The notes under the pieces: model-generated
The model's database searches: none
Seen by the model: only the letters and a program-made list of their open reading frames with translations
Told to the model about the DNA's origin: nothing
Translations under genes and position numbers: made by a program
Shown: piece by piece, positions 15,050-21,993 of the stretch
How the letters are laid out: each line of letters starts with the position of its first letter
Position numbering within the stretch: position 1 is the stretch's first letter
DNA from: Parcubacteria group bacterium GW2011_GWB1_42_6
GTDB taxonomy: Bacteria; Patescibacteriota; Minisyncoccia; Portnoybacterales; GWB1-42-6
Reading direction: 5' to 3'
Assembly: GCA_000997475.1 (NCBI GenBank)
Contig: LCEC01000013.1
Location: forward strand, 1 to 22,776
Length of the DNA stretch: 22,776 nucleotides

Positions 15050-15424
15050 TTATTCTTTAAAATTTTGAATCGCCTTGTGAAGAGCCTTAACCGAAAGATC
15101 GGCGCAATGCAATTTTACGGGTGGAAGCGACCCTAAACTTTTTTCCACGTCGCCGAATTTTATTTTCAGGACTTCTTTAAATGTTTTTCCTTTGGCAAGT
15201 TCCGTGATCATGGAAGTGGTGGCAATCGCCGCCACGCAACCCAAAGTCTCGAATTTTATGTCTTCAATAAAGTTTTCGCCTTTCTCATTTTTGCCCACCC
15301 TCAAATAAAGGCGCATCAAATCGCCGCAAACCGGGTTGCCAACCTCTCCCACCGCGTCGGGATTTTCCATCTTTCCCATATTGCGGGGACTTTTAAAATG
15401 TTTCATCACTTCGTCGGAATACAT
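15050..15424 (-). CDS. nifU: Iron-sulfur cluster scaffold NifU/IscU-like protein
   Basis: The 124-residue product is a single-domain IscU-type scaffold. Its three cluster-ligand cysteines are present: Cys33 in GNPVCGD (with the neighbouring Asp35), Cys63 in ETLGCVAAI, and Cys107 in LHCADLS. The LPPVK loop (100-104) that binds the Hsc70-type chaperone in IscU is also recognisable. It receives sulfur from the cysteine desulfurase encoded just upstream and assembles Fe-S clusters in the cytoplasm. The 123-nt spacer to nifS is very AT-rich. No IscA, ferredoxin or HscA/HscB gene is nearby, so this is a minimal NifS/NifU pair. Confidence 0.95.
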   Translation of the reverse strand: MYSDEVMKHFKSPRNMGKMENPDAVGEVGNPVCGDLMRLYLRVGKNEKGENFIEDIKFETLGCVAAIATTSMITELAKGKTFKEVLKIKFGDVEKSLGSLPPVKLHCADLSVKALHKAIQNFKE

Positions 15425-15547
15425 AAGATAATTTTTAATTTTATAATTTTTGCAATTTTTAAATAAATCCCAATTTTTAATGTTTAAAAATTAAGAAATT
15501 CAGAAATTATTTACAAAATTAAAAATTCAAAAATTATAAAATTTTAT
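15425..15547. repeat. AT-rich low-complexity spacer between nifS and nifU
   Basis: Runs of AATTTTTAA, AAAATTATAAAATT and similar short words dominate, including inverted pairs. Similar words recur at 16840-16950. There is no ORF and no clear promoter or terminator. Confidence 0.5.
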
Positions 15548-16786
15548 TTAACAGCCAAAGTCATCCGGCAATTTTCCTCTTTCAACCGTCCCGCCTTCCA
15601 AATTGCCGCTGATGCTTCTTAACCTTTCTATGATTTTAGGCATCAAAGAAACAACCCTGTCAATATCGGAATCTTCCGTCAATCTTCCCAAGCTGAAACG
15701 AATGGAACTGTGCGACTGCAAATGATTGAGTCCTATAGCCAGAAGAACGTGCGAAGGACTCAAAGATTTCGCGGCGCAAGCCGAGCCGGTTGAAACGGCG
15801 ATTCCTTCCATATCCAATGAAACCAGCAAAGATTCCCCTTCAACCCCTTCAAAACGAAAATTGGCGTTATTGGGCAAACGATTATCCCGGGAACCATTGA
15901 GAGCCGAACCGGAAATTTTATCAAAAATACCGCTGATCAGTCTGTCGCGTTGATTCTTGGTTTTTTCAATTTGCGAACCTTGTTTTTTCACCTTTTCAAT
16001 CGCCGCTCCCAATCCCACAATTCCCGGGGTATTGTGCGTGCCGGCCCGCATTTTAAATTCCTGCTCTCCGCCGTTCATTAATCTTGAAAAGGGCGAGCCT
16101 TGCCTGACGAATAAAGCGCCAACGCCCTTGGGACCATAAATCTTATGCGCCGAAATAGTCATAAAATCCGCTCCGATTCTTTTCACGTCGCAATCAAGAT
16201 AATTGACCGCCTGCGCGGCATCGGTGTGAAAATATATTTTTTGAGAACGATTCTCGTTCAATTTTTTTATCAAAGCGCCGATTTCTCGCGCCGGCTGAAT
16301 CGCGCCGATTTCATTATTGGCATACATCACCGAAACCAAAACCGTGTTGTCCTTTATTGATTTTTCCAATTCCCCGATTTCCGCCAATCCTTCTTTGTTT
16401 ACCGGCAAAAAAGTTATTTCCGCCAAGTCATTCTCTTTCAAGTATTCGGCTGATCCCAGAACGCAATCATGCTCGATTGAAGAGACGATAATATGCGGCT
16501 TTTTGCCTCCTGTCAAATTTTTATTCGAGCCGATTCCCTTGATTATCGTATTATTGCCTTCGGTGGCGCCGCTTGTGAAAATTATTTCTTTTGAATCGCA
16601 ACCCAAAAAATCAGCCACTTGGCGCCTGGCCAGAACAATTCCCTCTTGAGCTTCCACGCCGAATTGATGGATGGAAGAAGCATTGCCGAATTTTTCCGCG
16701 AAATAAGGCCTCATTGCTTCAAAAACCTCCGGATCCACCGGAGTCGTCGCCGCGTAATCAAGATAAATTCGCTTGTTTTGAGACAT
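15548..16786 (-). CDS. nifS: Cysteine desulfurase NifS/IscS
   Basis: The 412-residue product is a class V PLP enzyme that converts cysteine to alanine and donates the persulfide sulfur to NifU. It starts RIYLDYAATTPVDPEV. Visible are SGATEGNN (72-79), His106 in SSIEHDCVL that stacks on PLP, HTDAAQAV (187-194), the PLP lysine Lys215 in SAHKIYGPKG, and the catalytic Cys337 in VSTGSACAAKSLSPSHVL. The longer loop around Cys337 matches the IscS/NifS group rather than SufS. Its C-terminus ends KLPDDFGC. A strong promoter lies directly upstream and nifU follows, so the pair is an operon. Confidence 0.96.
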   Translation of the reverse strand: MSQNKRIYLDYAATTPVDPEVFEAMRPYFAEKFGNASSIHQFGVEAQEGIVLARRQVADFLGCDSKEIIFTSGATEGNNTIIKGIGSNKNLTGGKKPHIIVSSIEHDCVLGSAEYLKENDLAEITFLPVNKEGLAEIGELEKSIKDNTVLVSVMYANNEIGAIQPAREIGALIKKLNENRSQKIYFHTDAAQAVNYLDCDVKRIGADFMTISAHKIYGPKGVGALFVRQGSPFSRLMNGGEQEFKMRAGTHNTPGIVGLGAAIEKVKKQGSQIEKTKNQRDRLISGIFDKISGSALNGSRDNRLPNNANFRFEGVEGESLLVSLDMEGIAVSTGSACAAKSLSPSHVLLAIGLNHLQSHSSIRFSLGRLTEDSDIDRVVSLMPKIIERLRSISGNLEGGTVERGKLPDDFGC

Positions 16787-16800
16787 AAATTTATTTGTAC

Positions 16801-16829
16801 ATTTTAATCTTTTTTGCGAATTAGGTCAA
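16801..16829 (-). promoter_or_regulatory. Strong promoter of nifS-nifU
   Basis: TTGACC (16829-16824), a 17-nt spacer and TAAAAT (16806-16801) lie on the minus strand; each box is one base from consensus. The start near 16794 leaves only about 8 nt before ATG 16786, too short for a normal ribosome-binding site. Confidence 0.72.
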
Positions 16830-16854
16830 TGACATAATGCAAAATTCAAAAATC

Positions 16855-16949
16855 AAAATGTAAAATTTCGATATCCGCTCGGGGCGGATGGATTATATGA
16901 ATTTATCGCGAAGCGATACTTTAATTTTTAACTTTGAGATTTACATTTT
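16855..16949. repeat. Inverted AAAATGTAAA repeat with small hairpins
   Basis: AAAATGTAAA (16855-16864) and TTTACATTTT (16940-16949) form a 10-bp inverted pair. Between them are ATCCGC/GCGGAT and TATCGC-GAA-GCGATA hairpins. The right arm reaches into the ROK stop codon. It fills the spacer between the ROK gene and the nifS promoter. Confidence 0.5.
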
Positions 16950-17787
16950 AAATTAGCATCGCCGCGCCCAAAGCTCCGCCAAAACGGCCCAAATCACTGA
17001 AGATGATATCCGTTTTTTTGGCCTCGGGAGAAAGAACGTATTTTTCAATATTTTCTTTCATGCCGGCCAAAAAATATTCTCCGGCCCGCGCCAGACCGCC
17101 CGAAATTATAACCGCTTCGGGATCAAAAGTATTGATAATTCCCGAGATCCCCAGGCCCAGATTTCGGCCAAGCCGGGAAAAAACCTCTTGAACTTGGGCG
17201 TCATTTTCCTCGGCCCGCTTTAAAGCTTCTTCAAAATCGATCCCCAAGCATTTTTTAATGAATTGAATGCTGGCGATTTTTTCCCAATCCAGTCCCAGAA
17301 TCGAATCAATAATCATATGCCCCGCTTCCCCGGCCGATCCGTGAGCGCCTTGAATGATTTTTCCGTCAATCATCAACGCGCCGCCAATGCCGGTTCCAAG
17401 CGTTAAATAAAAAATATTCTTGAGATTTTTAGCGCAGCCCGCTTCTTTTTCCGCCAAAATAAAACAACGCGCGTCATGTTCGATTTTTACCGGGCAATTC
17501 AGTTTTTGGGCAAAAAGTTTTTTGAGCGGCTGATTGTTTAAAAATTTTATATTCGGGCTCGCGAGCATATTTTCTTTTTCCTTATCAAGCGCCCCGGCCA
17601 AAGCAAAACCGGCTCCGGCGATTTCTTCCCCCGCGGCCAAATCGTTTTTCAAGCGCGCGGCCAAATCCAAAAGCTGATCGAGATTTTCAGGCAGATCCTC
17701 AAAAAGCGATTTTTTTATTTCTTTTTTTTCAACCAAAATCGCTTTAACGGAAGATCCGCCGATATCAAAACCGAGAATATTGCTCAT
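16948..17787 (-). CDS. ROK-family sugar kinase (glucokinase-like)
   Basis: The 279-residue protein shows the ROK layout. GFDIGGSSVKA (6-16) is the phosphate-binding loop, KIEHDARCF (101-109) holds the catalytic Asp105 (His-Asp-Ala where Asn-Asp-Ala is usual), LTLGTGIGGAL (129-139) is the second phosphate loop, and GSAGEAGH (150-157) ends in the conserved ExGH. The Cys-rich zinc motif (CxCGxxGCxE) that normally follows ExGH in ROK proteins is absent. It would phosphorylate a hexose released by the upstream glycosidases, giving sugar phosphate for glycolysis or for the GalU/RmlA branch. It follows the GH/EamA cluster after a 161-nt repeat-containing spacer. Substrate specificity is not readable; it lacks the DNA-binding domain of ROK repressors. 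Confidence 0.9.
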   Translation of the reverse strand: MSNILGFDIGGSSVKAILVEKKEIKKSLFEDLPENLDQLLDLAARLKNDLAAGEEIAGAGFALAGALDKEKENMLASPNIKFLNNQPLKKLFAQKLNCPVKIEHDARCFILAEKEAGCAKNLKNIFYLTLGTGIGGALMIDGKIIQGAHGSAGEAGHMIIDSILGLDWEKIASIQFIKKCLGIDFEEALKRAEENDAQVQEVFSRLGRNLGLGISGIINTFDPEAVIISGGLARAGEYFLAGMKENIEKYVLSPEAKKTDIIFSDLGRFGGALGAAMLI

Positions 17788-17832
17788 AAAAAATAATTTA
17801 CTTATAAAATAGACTTCCGGGCGTTATTCCCG

Positions 17833-17949
17833 CCCCGCAGCTGCGGGGAGAATCCAGACCTTTCTTAATTTCTAAGTTCTAATTCCTAATTTCTAATAAA
17901 ATTTCAAATGACAAATGTCCAATTCCGTATCAAATCCATTTGGACATTT
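17833..17949. repeat. CCCCGCAGCTGCGGGG palindrome plus AT-rich inverted words
   Basis: A perfect 16-bp palindrome (17833-17848) is followed by AATCCAGAC, which also appears next to repeat copy B. Then come low-complexity TTCTAAT and CAAATG words and a 10-bp inverted pair AAATGTCCAA (17913-17922) with TTGGACATTT (17940-17949). The AATTTGGGA-type words continue into the 3' end of the next gene. Confidence 0.6.
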
Positions 17950-18986
17950 CATTGGGAATTGTAATTTGGGATTTGGGAATTGCTTATTACTTTTTTCGCT
18001 TCTTCCCAAAAACTTTCATCTCCTTGCTTGACCTTCATCCAATACCACCATTCAGCCCCCCACAAATAAGCTTCCCGAAAACCGACTTTTTTGGCGTAAG
18101 CGATATTTTCTCGAAACTGATCCAGATTCATAGATTTCATCTGCTCCTCAACCGTCGTTTCATAAAGCATTCGGTGATCCCAAGGTTCGGCCTGCAGTTC
18201 GCAAACAAAAATCGGCTTTTGCTTGTAAAAAATCCGCACCAAATTGGCTTTCAGCCAAAAAAATTGCGGCGGCAAAGGATATTCGAAGTGGCGATTCAAC
18301 TTGTCGCTCCAAACCACCCGATACATTGTCGTGCCGAAAATATCAGCCCGCTTGGCGGCAAAAACCCAAAGGCTCAGTTCGCCACTGTCGGTCACAATCA
18401 CCGGCCGGGAATCGAGAGATTTCACGAGCTTTATTTCTTCGTCCAAAAATTTGCCGCTGATTCCCGGACATTCGCCAAAAGACAAGAAAGGTTCGTTTTC
18501 AACCTGCCAAGCGAAGACATTTTCATAGCCTTTGTAGCGATTTACTATTTCCGGAATCAATTTCAAAACGCGCGATTGCTGGGATTTGTCATTCAGCCCG
18601 GAGGCCCAATCGGGCACATGGCACTCGGGCCAGCGGGGCAAACGCCGGCCGATCACAAGAATCAATTTGACTTGCCGTTGGCGCGCTTGTTCGACCATCC
18701 AATCATAATCGCCAAAACTGTATTCATTGGATTGTTTTTCGATATCCGGCCAATAGACGGGCAAGCGCAAAGACCTGGGCTTTAATTCGTCCAAAATTGA
18801 AAGATAGGCCGTTTGCCAATCCAAATCCATTTTTTGGGCAAAATATTTGGAAAAAGTCAAGCCAAAAGACACTTCTCCGGTTTTGGAAATTCCATATGGC
18901 GGCTTTAGAGCCAAGATTATAACCGAAACCGCGAGAACAAAGATTATTATCAAAACTATTTTTATGGTTTTTTTCAAAATTTTCAA
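17949..18986 (-). CDS. Membrane-anchored clan GH-A glycoside hydrolase (GH5-like)
   Basis: The 345-residue protein has an N-terminal membrane helix (about 8-28, VLIIIFVLAVSVIILAL) and then a TIM-barrel glycosidase outside the membrane. The clan GH-A signature is visible: WQVENEP (160-166) with the acid/base Glu165 at the end of strand 4, and PIFVCELQAEPW (258-269) with the likely nucleophile Glu263 at the end of strand 7. RLPVYWPDIE (74-83) matches the strand-2 region. Family assignment beyond the clan is uncertain (GH5, GH39 and GH42-like barrels all fit). The start is TTG at 18986. It lies 37 nt downstream of the EamA gene in a GH1-EamA-GH unit. The last residues (VISNSQIPNYNSQ) are encoded by AT-rich repeat sequence. 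Confidence 0.83.
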   Translation of the reverse strand: MKILKKTIKIVLIIIFVLAVSVIILALKPPYGISKTGEVSFGLTFSKYFAQKMDLDWQTAYLSILDELKPRSLRLPVYWPDIEKQSNEYSFGDYDWMVEQARQRQVKLILVIGRRLPRWPECHVPDWASGLNDKSQQSRVLKLIPEIVNRYKGYENVFAWQVENEPFLSFGECPGISGKFLDEEIKLVKSLDSRPVIVTDSGELSLWVFAAKRADIFGTTMYRVVWSDKLNRHFEYPLPPQFFWLKANLVRIFYKQKPIFVCELQAEPWDHRMLYETTVEEQMKSMNLDQFRENIAYAKKVGFREAYLWGAEWWYWMKVKQGDESFWEEAKKVISNSQIPNYNSQ

Positions 18987-19023
18987 TTAAATTTCCAACT
19001 TGGATTTTTGATAAAAAAGTTTT

Positions 19024-19926
19024 TTATACCATCAGTAAAAATAATCCCGTCCCGACCAGAATAATCGAAAAAACTTTTTGTAAAACGATAAGCCCGCTGA
19101 TTTTTTCTTTTATGAATTTGGGAAAGAAAACCGAAATTCCCAGAGTCAAAATAAAAACAAAAACATACTGCACGGCCGTCAAAGAATTGACAATGGAAGC
19201 GTTGCCGGCCAAGGATATGGAAAAATTTATAAGAATGAAGAAAAATCCGCCCAGGCCTTTATTGATGACGAAAAGAGCCTTGTTGCCCGTTTTTACTTTT
19301 TGGCGCGGACCGAGAATTTGCTTGCGCCAAAAAAGAGGAACGAGAAAAATGAACGAAGCCAAAAAGCTTCCCATTCTTGTCCAAATAAATCCGTTAAAAA
19401 AATCTTCCGGCCTCAAAATTTCCTTTACAAGGGAATAGTACAGCCCCATCAAAGCGCCCGCGAAAAAAGAGAGATAAAAATCTTTGAAAAAATATCTGAA
19501 AGAAAAATCCTTTTTTCGCGCCATAATCATGACGCCTCCAACCACCAAAAAGACAAAGGCGGCGATTTGGTTCAGACTTAATTCCCTGCCAAAAAGAAAA
19601 CGTTCGAAAATAAAAGTAAAAACAGATGTCATCGCCCCCACGACCACGACCACCCGGGAAATTTCGCTTCGGGCTATCGCTTCAAAAAAAGCGAAAAGCG
19701 AAACCAAAAATAGAATTCCCAGCCCCGTATAAATCAGCCAGTTGCCGATTCCCGGCCAATAAAAATCAAAAAACAAAGCCAAGGGCAGAATAAAAATGCT
19801 TAAAATTCCCGTATAGAAAGTAAAAACAACCGAATTGGGAATCGCTTTTTGCAAAAGGAATTTTTCGATCACCGCCACCACCGCGGCGATAAAATAAGCG
19901 AAAATGGTTATATAAATCCAAGGCAT
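19024..19926 (-). CDS. EamA/DMT-superfamily membrane transporter
   Basis: The 300-residue protein has about ten hydrophobic helices in two five-helix halves, the usual EamA/DMT arrangement. The first half starts WIYITIFAYFIAAVVAV. The half junction is near VVGGVMIMARKKDFS (residues about 128-142), and the second half carries GALMGLYYSLVKE. It lies 4 nt after the GH1 stop and upstream of the anchored glycosidase, so it may move a sugar or related metabolite for this cluster. DMT carriers are broad in substrate, and nothing in the sequence fixes it. Confidence 0.9.
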   Translation of the reverse strand: MPWIYITIFAYFIAAVVAVIEKFLLQKAIPNSVVFTFYTGILSIFILPLALFFDFYWPGIGNWLIYTGLGILFLVSLFAFFEAIARSEISRVVVVVGAMTSVFTFIFERFLFGRELSLNQIAAFVFLVVGGVMIMARKKDFSFRYFFKDFYLSFFAGALMGLYYSLVKEILRPEDFFNGFIWTRMGSFLASFIFLVPLFWRKQILGPRQKVKTGNKALFVINKGLGGFFFILINFSISLAGNASIVNSLTAVQYVFVFILTLGISVFFPKFIKEKISGLIVLQKVFSIILVGTGLFLLMV

Positions 19927-19930
19927 ATTC

Positions 19931-21172
19931 TTAAATTATTTTATTCTCTTTGCAAATTCTCGCGTATAGCCTGGCGCTTGGCCGGATTTTGCGCTCCATT
20001 GTTTTGTAATCAACCTCAACCAGCCCGAATCTCGGCCAGAAACCTTTATCCCATTCAAAATTATCCAGTAAAGACCAATGCAAATATCCGCGCACATCAA
20101 CGCCCTGCGCGATTGCCTTTTGAATATTTTTCAACGTTTCCAAAATAAACCAGCTCCGATGCTTGTCATCCCTGTCGGCTAAGCCGTTTTCCGTGATGAT
20201 TATGGGCTTATTGTAATTTTTCAGCTCCTTGAGAGCATGGCGGATTCCTTCCGGGCGCAATTCCCATCCCATATCCGAAACCGCCTGATTCCTGTTTTTG
20301 CCAAATCCTTCGTCAATAAGACTATAGAAATAATAGTTCAAGCCGATAAAATCGAGTTTATTTTTTATCTTGTCCAAAAAACGGAAATTCCACCACCAAT
20401 CGGCCGCCTTTTTCATCAAACGGTTGCCGAATTTATTCTGATAAGCTTCAAAATAGATATTATGCTTGGCGATCCCGATTTGCGCCTGCGGATCGTTTTT
20501 TTTGATCAAATCATAAACATTCTTGTGCGCCTTGGCCAAATTATTAAAAACTTTCAAATAGGCAAAGATATTCTTTTTTTGAGGAGGCCAGCAGCCCTTA
20601 AGATAAGAAGCGTTGGAATATATTTCCGGCTCATTGAGAGTGATCCAAAACCGCACTTTTCCTCCGAAAGATTCGGCCATTTTTTGAGAAAATTCGCCAA
20701 AATCATCCGCCGTTTTTTTTGATTCCCAGCCGCCTTGATCGCGAACCCACAAAGGAATCGTCCAATGCCAAAGAGTGACAAAGGGCTCCATCCCTTTTTT
20801 GCGCAAAGAATCGACTATTCGCTTGTAGCGCGCAATCTCTTTTTCGTCGAATTTTCCTCTCTCCGGTTCGATTCTGGACCACTCGATCGAAAACCTGAAA
20901 GCGTTATGGTTTAAAGACTTTGCCAATTCCAAATCCTCTTCAAAGCGATTATAAAAATCGCACGCCCGGCCGGAAATATAATTGGAAGGATTCATTGCTT
21001 CGCCTTTTATTTGCGGCCATGATTCCAAATAGCCGAATTTAAGTTCGGCTTCCCCTGCGAGCCGAACGGCATTTTCTTTTTCCCATTCAGACCAATCGTT
21101 CAAAGTCCCGCCCTCGATTTGATGCGAAGCGGTGCTCGCCCCCCAAAAAAAGTTTTTAGGAAATTCTTGCAT
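19931..21172 (-). CDS. Family GH1 beta-glycosidase
   Basis: The 413-residue product matches GH1. It has FFWGASTASHQIEGG near the N-terminus, RFSIEWSRIEP, the acid/base Glu181 in ITLNEPE, the nucleophile Glu328 in IIITENGLADRDD, and HWSLLDNFEWDKGF (365-378) of the aglycone site. It has no signal peptide, so it is probably cytoplasmic and hydrolyses imported beta-glucosides or beta-galactosides. The frame opens with TTG at 21184, but ATG 21172 follows GCGAGGAAC and leads straight into the conserved region, so I chose it. It heads the GH1-EamA-GH unit. The N-terminal part has an insertion around residues 36-66 compared with minimal GH1 enzymes. Specificity cannot be read. Confidence 0.93.
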   Translation of the reverse strand: MQEFPKNFFWGASTASHQIEGGTLNDWSEWEKENAVRLAGEAELKFGYLESWPQIKGEAMNPSNYISGRACDFYNRFEEDLELAKSLNHNAFRFSIEWSRIEPERGKFDEKEIARYKRIVDSLRKKGMEPFVTLWHWTIPLWVRDQGGWESKKTADDFGEFSQKMAESFGGKVRFWITLNEPEIYSNASYLKGCWPPQKKNIFAYLKVFNNLAKAHKNVYDLIKKNDPQAQIGIAKHNIYFEAYQNKFGNRLMKKAADWWWNFRFLDKIKNKLDFIGLNYYFYSLIDEGFGKNRNQAVSDMGWELRPEGIRHALKELKNYNKPIIITENGLADRDDKHRSWFILETLKNIQKAIAQGVDVRGYLHWSLLDNFEWDKGFWPRFGLVEVDYKTMERKIRPSARLYARICKENKII

Positions 21173-21232
21173 GTTCCTCGCCAATTACGAACTAGAGCTA
21201 ATTACGAATAAATCCTTGCGAAGGAGCCTGTT

Positions 21233-21368
21233 CTCTCCAAAATAAATCGTAAGCCAAGCCCACCAAAAATGTAATTTATACCACAGAAGTCTCCTGTGGC
21301 TTGGCGCAGCGCTTAGCCGAGGCCCGAAGATTTGTTAAATTCACCGGCCGAGGCGTTATTTTGGAGAG
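21233..21368. repeat. 13-bp inverted repeat enclosing hairpins upstream of GH1
   Basis: CTCTCCAAAATAA (21233-21245) and TTATTTTGGAGAG (21356-21368) are exact complements. Inside are GCCAAGCC/GGCTTGGC (21253-21260 with its partner near 21298-21305) and CCACAG-AAGTCTC-CTGTGG. On the minus strand this lies 61 nt before the GH1 ATG and could fold as a leader. The sequence is unrelated to the surface-gene leader, but the design is similar. Confidence 0.65.
21275..21280 (-). promoter_or_regulatory. Possible extended -10 promoter for the GH1 unit
   Basis: TGGTATAAA on the minus strand is an extended -10 (TGn plus TATAAA at 21280-21275) with no recognisable -35. It would start transcription near 21268, inside the hairpin-rich spacer. 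Confidence 0.3.
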
Positions 21369-21398
21369 GATAGGCAACAGAGCAAGCAAAAATAAAAT

Positions 21399-21776
21399 CT
21401 ATTTTTCTCTATTCTTTTCTATCTCCCTCACCCTTTCTTCATTGGTGCCGAAATGATGCGCGATTTCGTGCCAAACCGTTTCTTTGATTTTTTCTTTTAT
21501 TTCCTCGTCTGTTTGGCAATAAAATTCAATCGGTCCCTGGAAAATAGTGATTTTATCGGGCAAAACCATGCCGTATCCCGGCCCGCGCTTGATTTGCGGC
21601 ACGCCTTCGTAAAGCCCGAAAAACAGCTGGTTTTCGCCCAAGCCCAATTTCTTGCGCTGGTATTCATTGGGCTCATCCTCCACGACAATCGCCACATTCT
21701 CCAAACGCGCCAAAAAATCCTCGTCAATCCCGTCCAAAGCCTCTCCGACCAATTGTTCAAATTTAGATCTTTCCAT
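21399..21776 (-). CDS. Zincin-like metallopeptidase (MPPL/DUF1025 family)
   Basis: The 125-residue product matches the small metallopeptidase-like family with a helical start (MERSKFEQLVGEALDGI), a beta core VAIVVEDEP, GLYEGVPQIKRG and KITIFQGPIE, and a C-terminal zinc motif WHEIAHHFG (102-110; His103, Glu104, His107) followed by TNEERVRE. Peptidase activity of the family is not well established. ATG 21776 is preferred over the upstream TTG (21794) because the family begins here and a TATAAT box sits 6 nt before it. It is transcribed separately from the upstream helicase, which ends at a terminator, and lies upstream of the GH1 unit. Confidence 0.9.
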   Translation of the reverse strand: MERSKFEQLVGEALDGIDEDFLARLENVAIVVEDEPNEYQRKKLGLGENQLFFGLYEGVPQIKRGPGYGMVLPDKITIFQGPIEFYCQTDEEIKEKIKETVWHEIAHHFGTNEERVREIEKNREK

Positions 21777-21782
21777 ATTTAA

Positions 21783-21788
21783 ATTATA
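21783..21788 (-). promoter_or_regulatory. Perfect -10 box at the metallopeptidase start
   Basis: TATAAT at 21788-21783 on the minus strand is preceded by GGGT and followed by 6 nt and then ATG. No good -35 is visible; the region at -35 is T-rich. Transcription would begin at or next to the A of ATG. Confidence 0.5.
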
Positions 21789-21801
21789 ACCCAAAAAACG
21801 G

Positions 21802-21840
21802 AAAATAAAAAACGAGGAAAAGGTTTTTCCTCTTCCTCGT
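21802..21840 (-). terminator. Intrinsic terminator after the helicase gene
   Basis: On the minus strand ACGAGGAAGAGG pairs with CCTTTTCCTCGT (12 positions, one mismatch, 5-nt loop) and is followed by TTTTTATTTT. The 153 nt between this and the helicase stop hold no recognisable feature. Confidence 0.8.
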
Positions 21841-21993
21841 TCGATTCACTTGAATACTCATCTCGCCTTCCGATTATAAAAAGACTTTTGGCTTCGCTCG
21901 TTATTTGCCGCTTAACATCAAAAAAACAAGTAAATCAATATTTCATTTTTCCCGAATAAAAAAACTTCTCGCTTTTTGATATGGGAATTAAAA

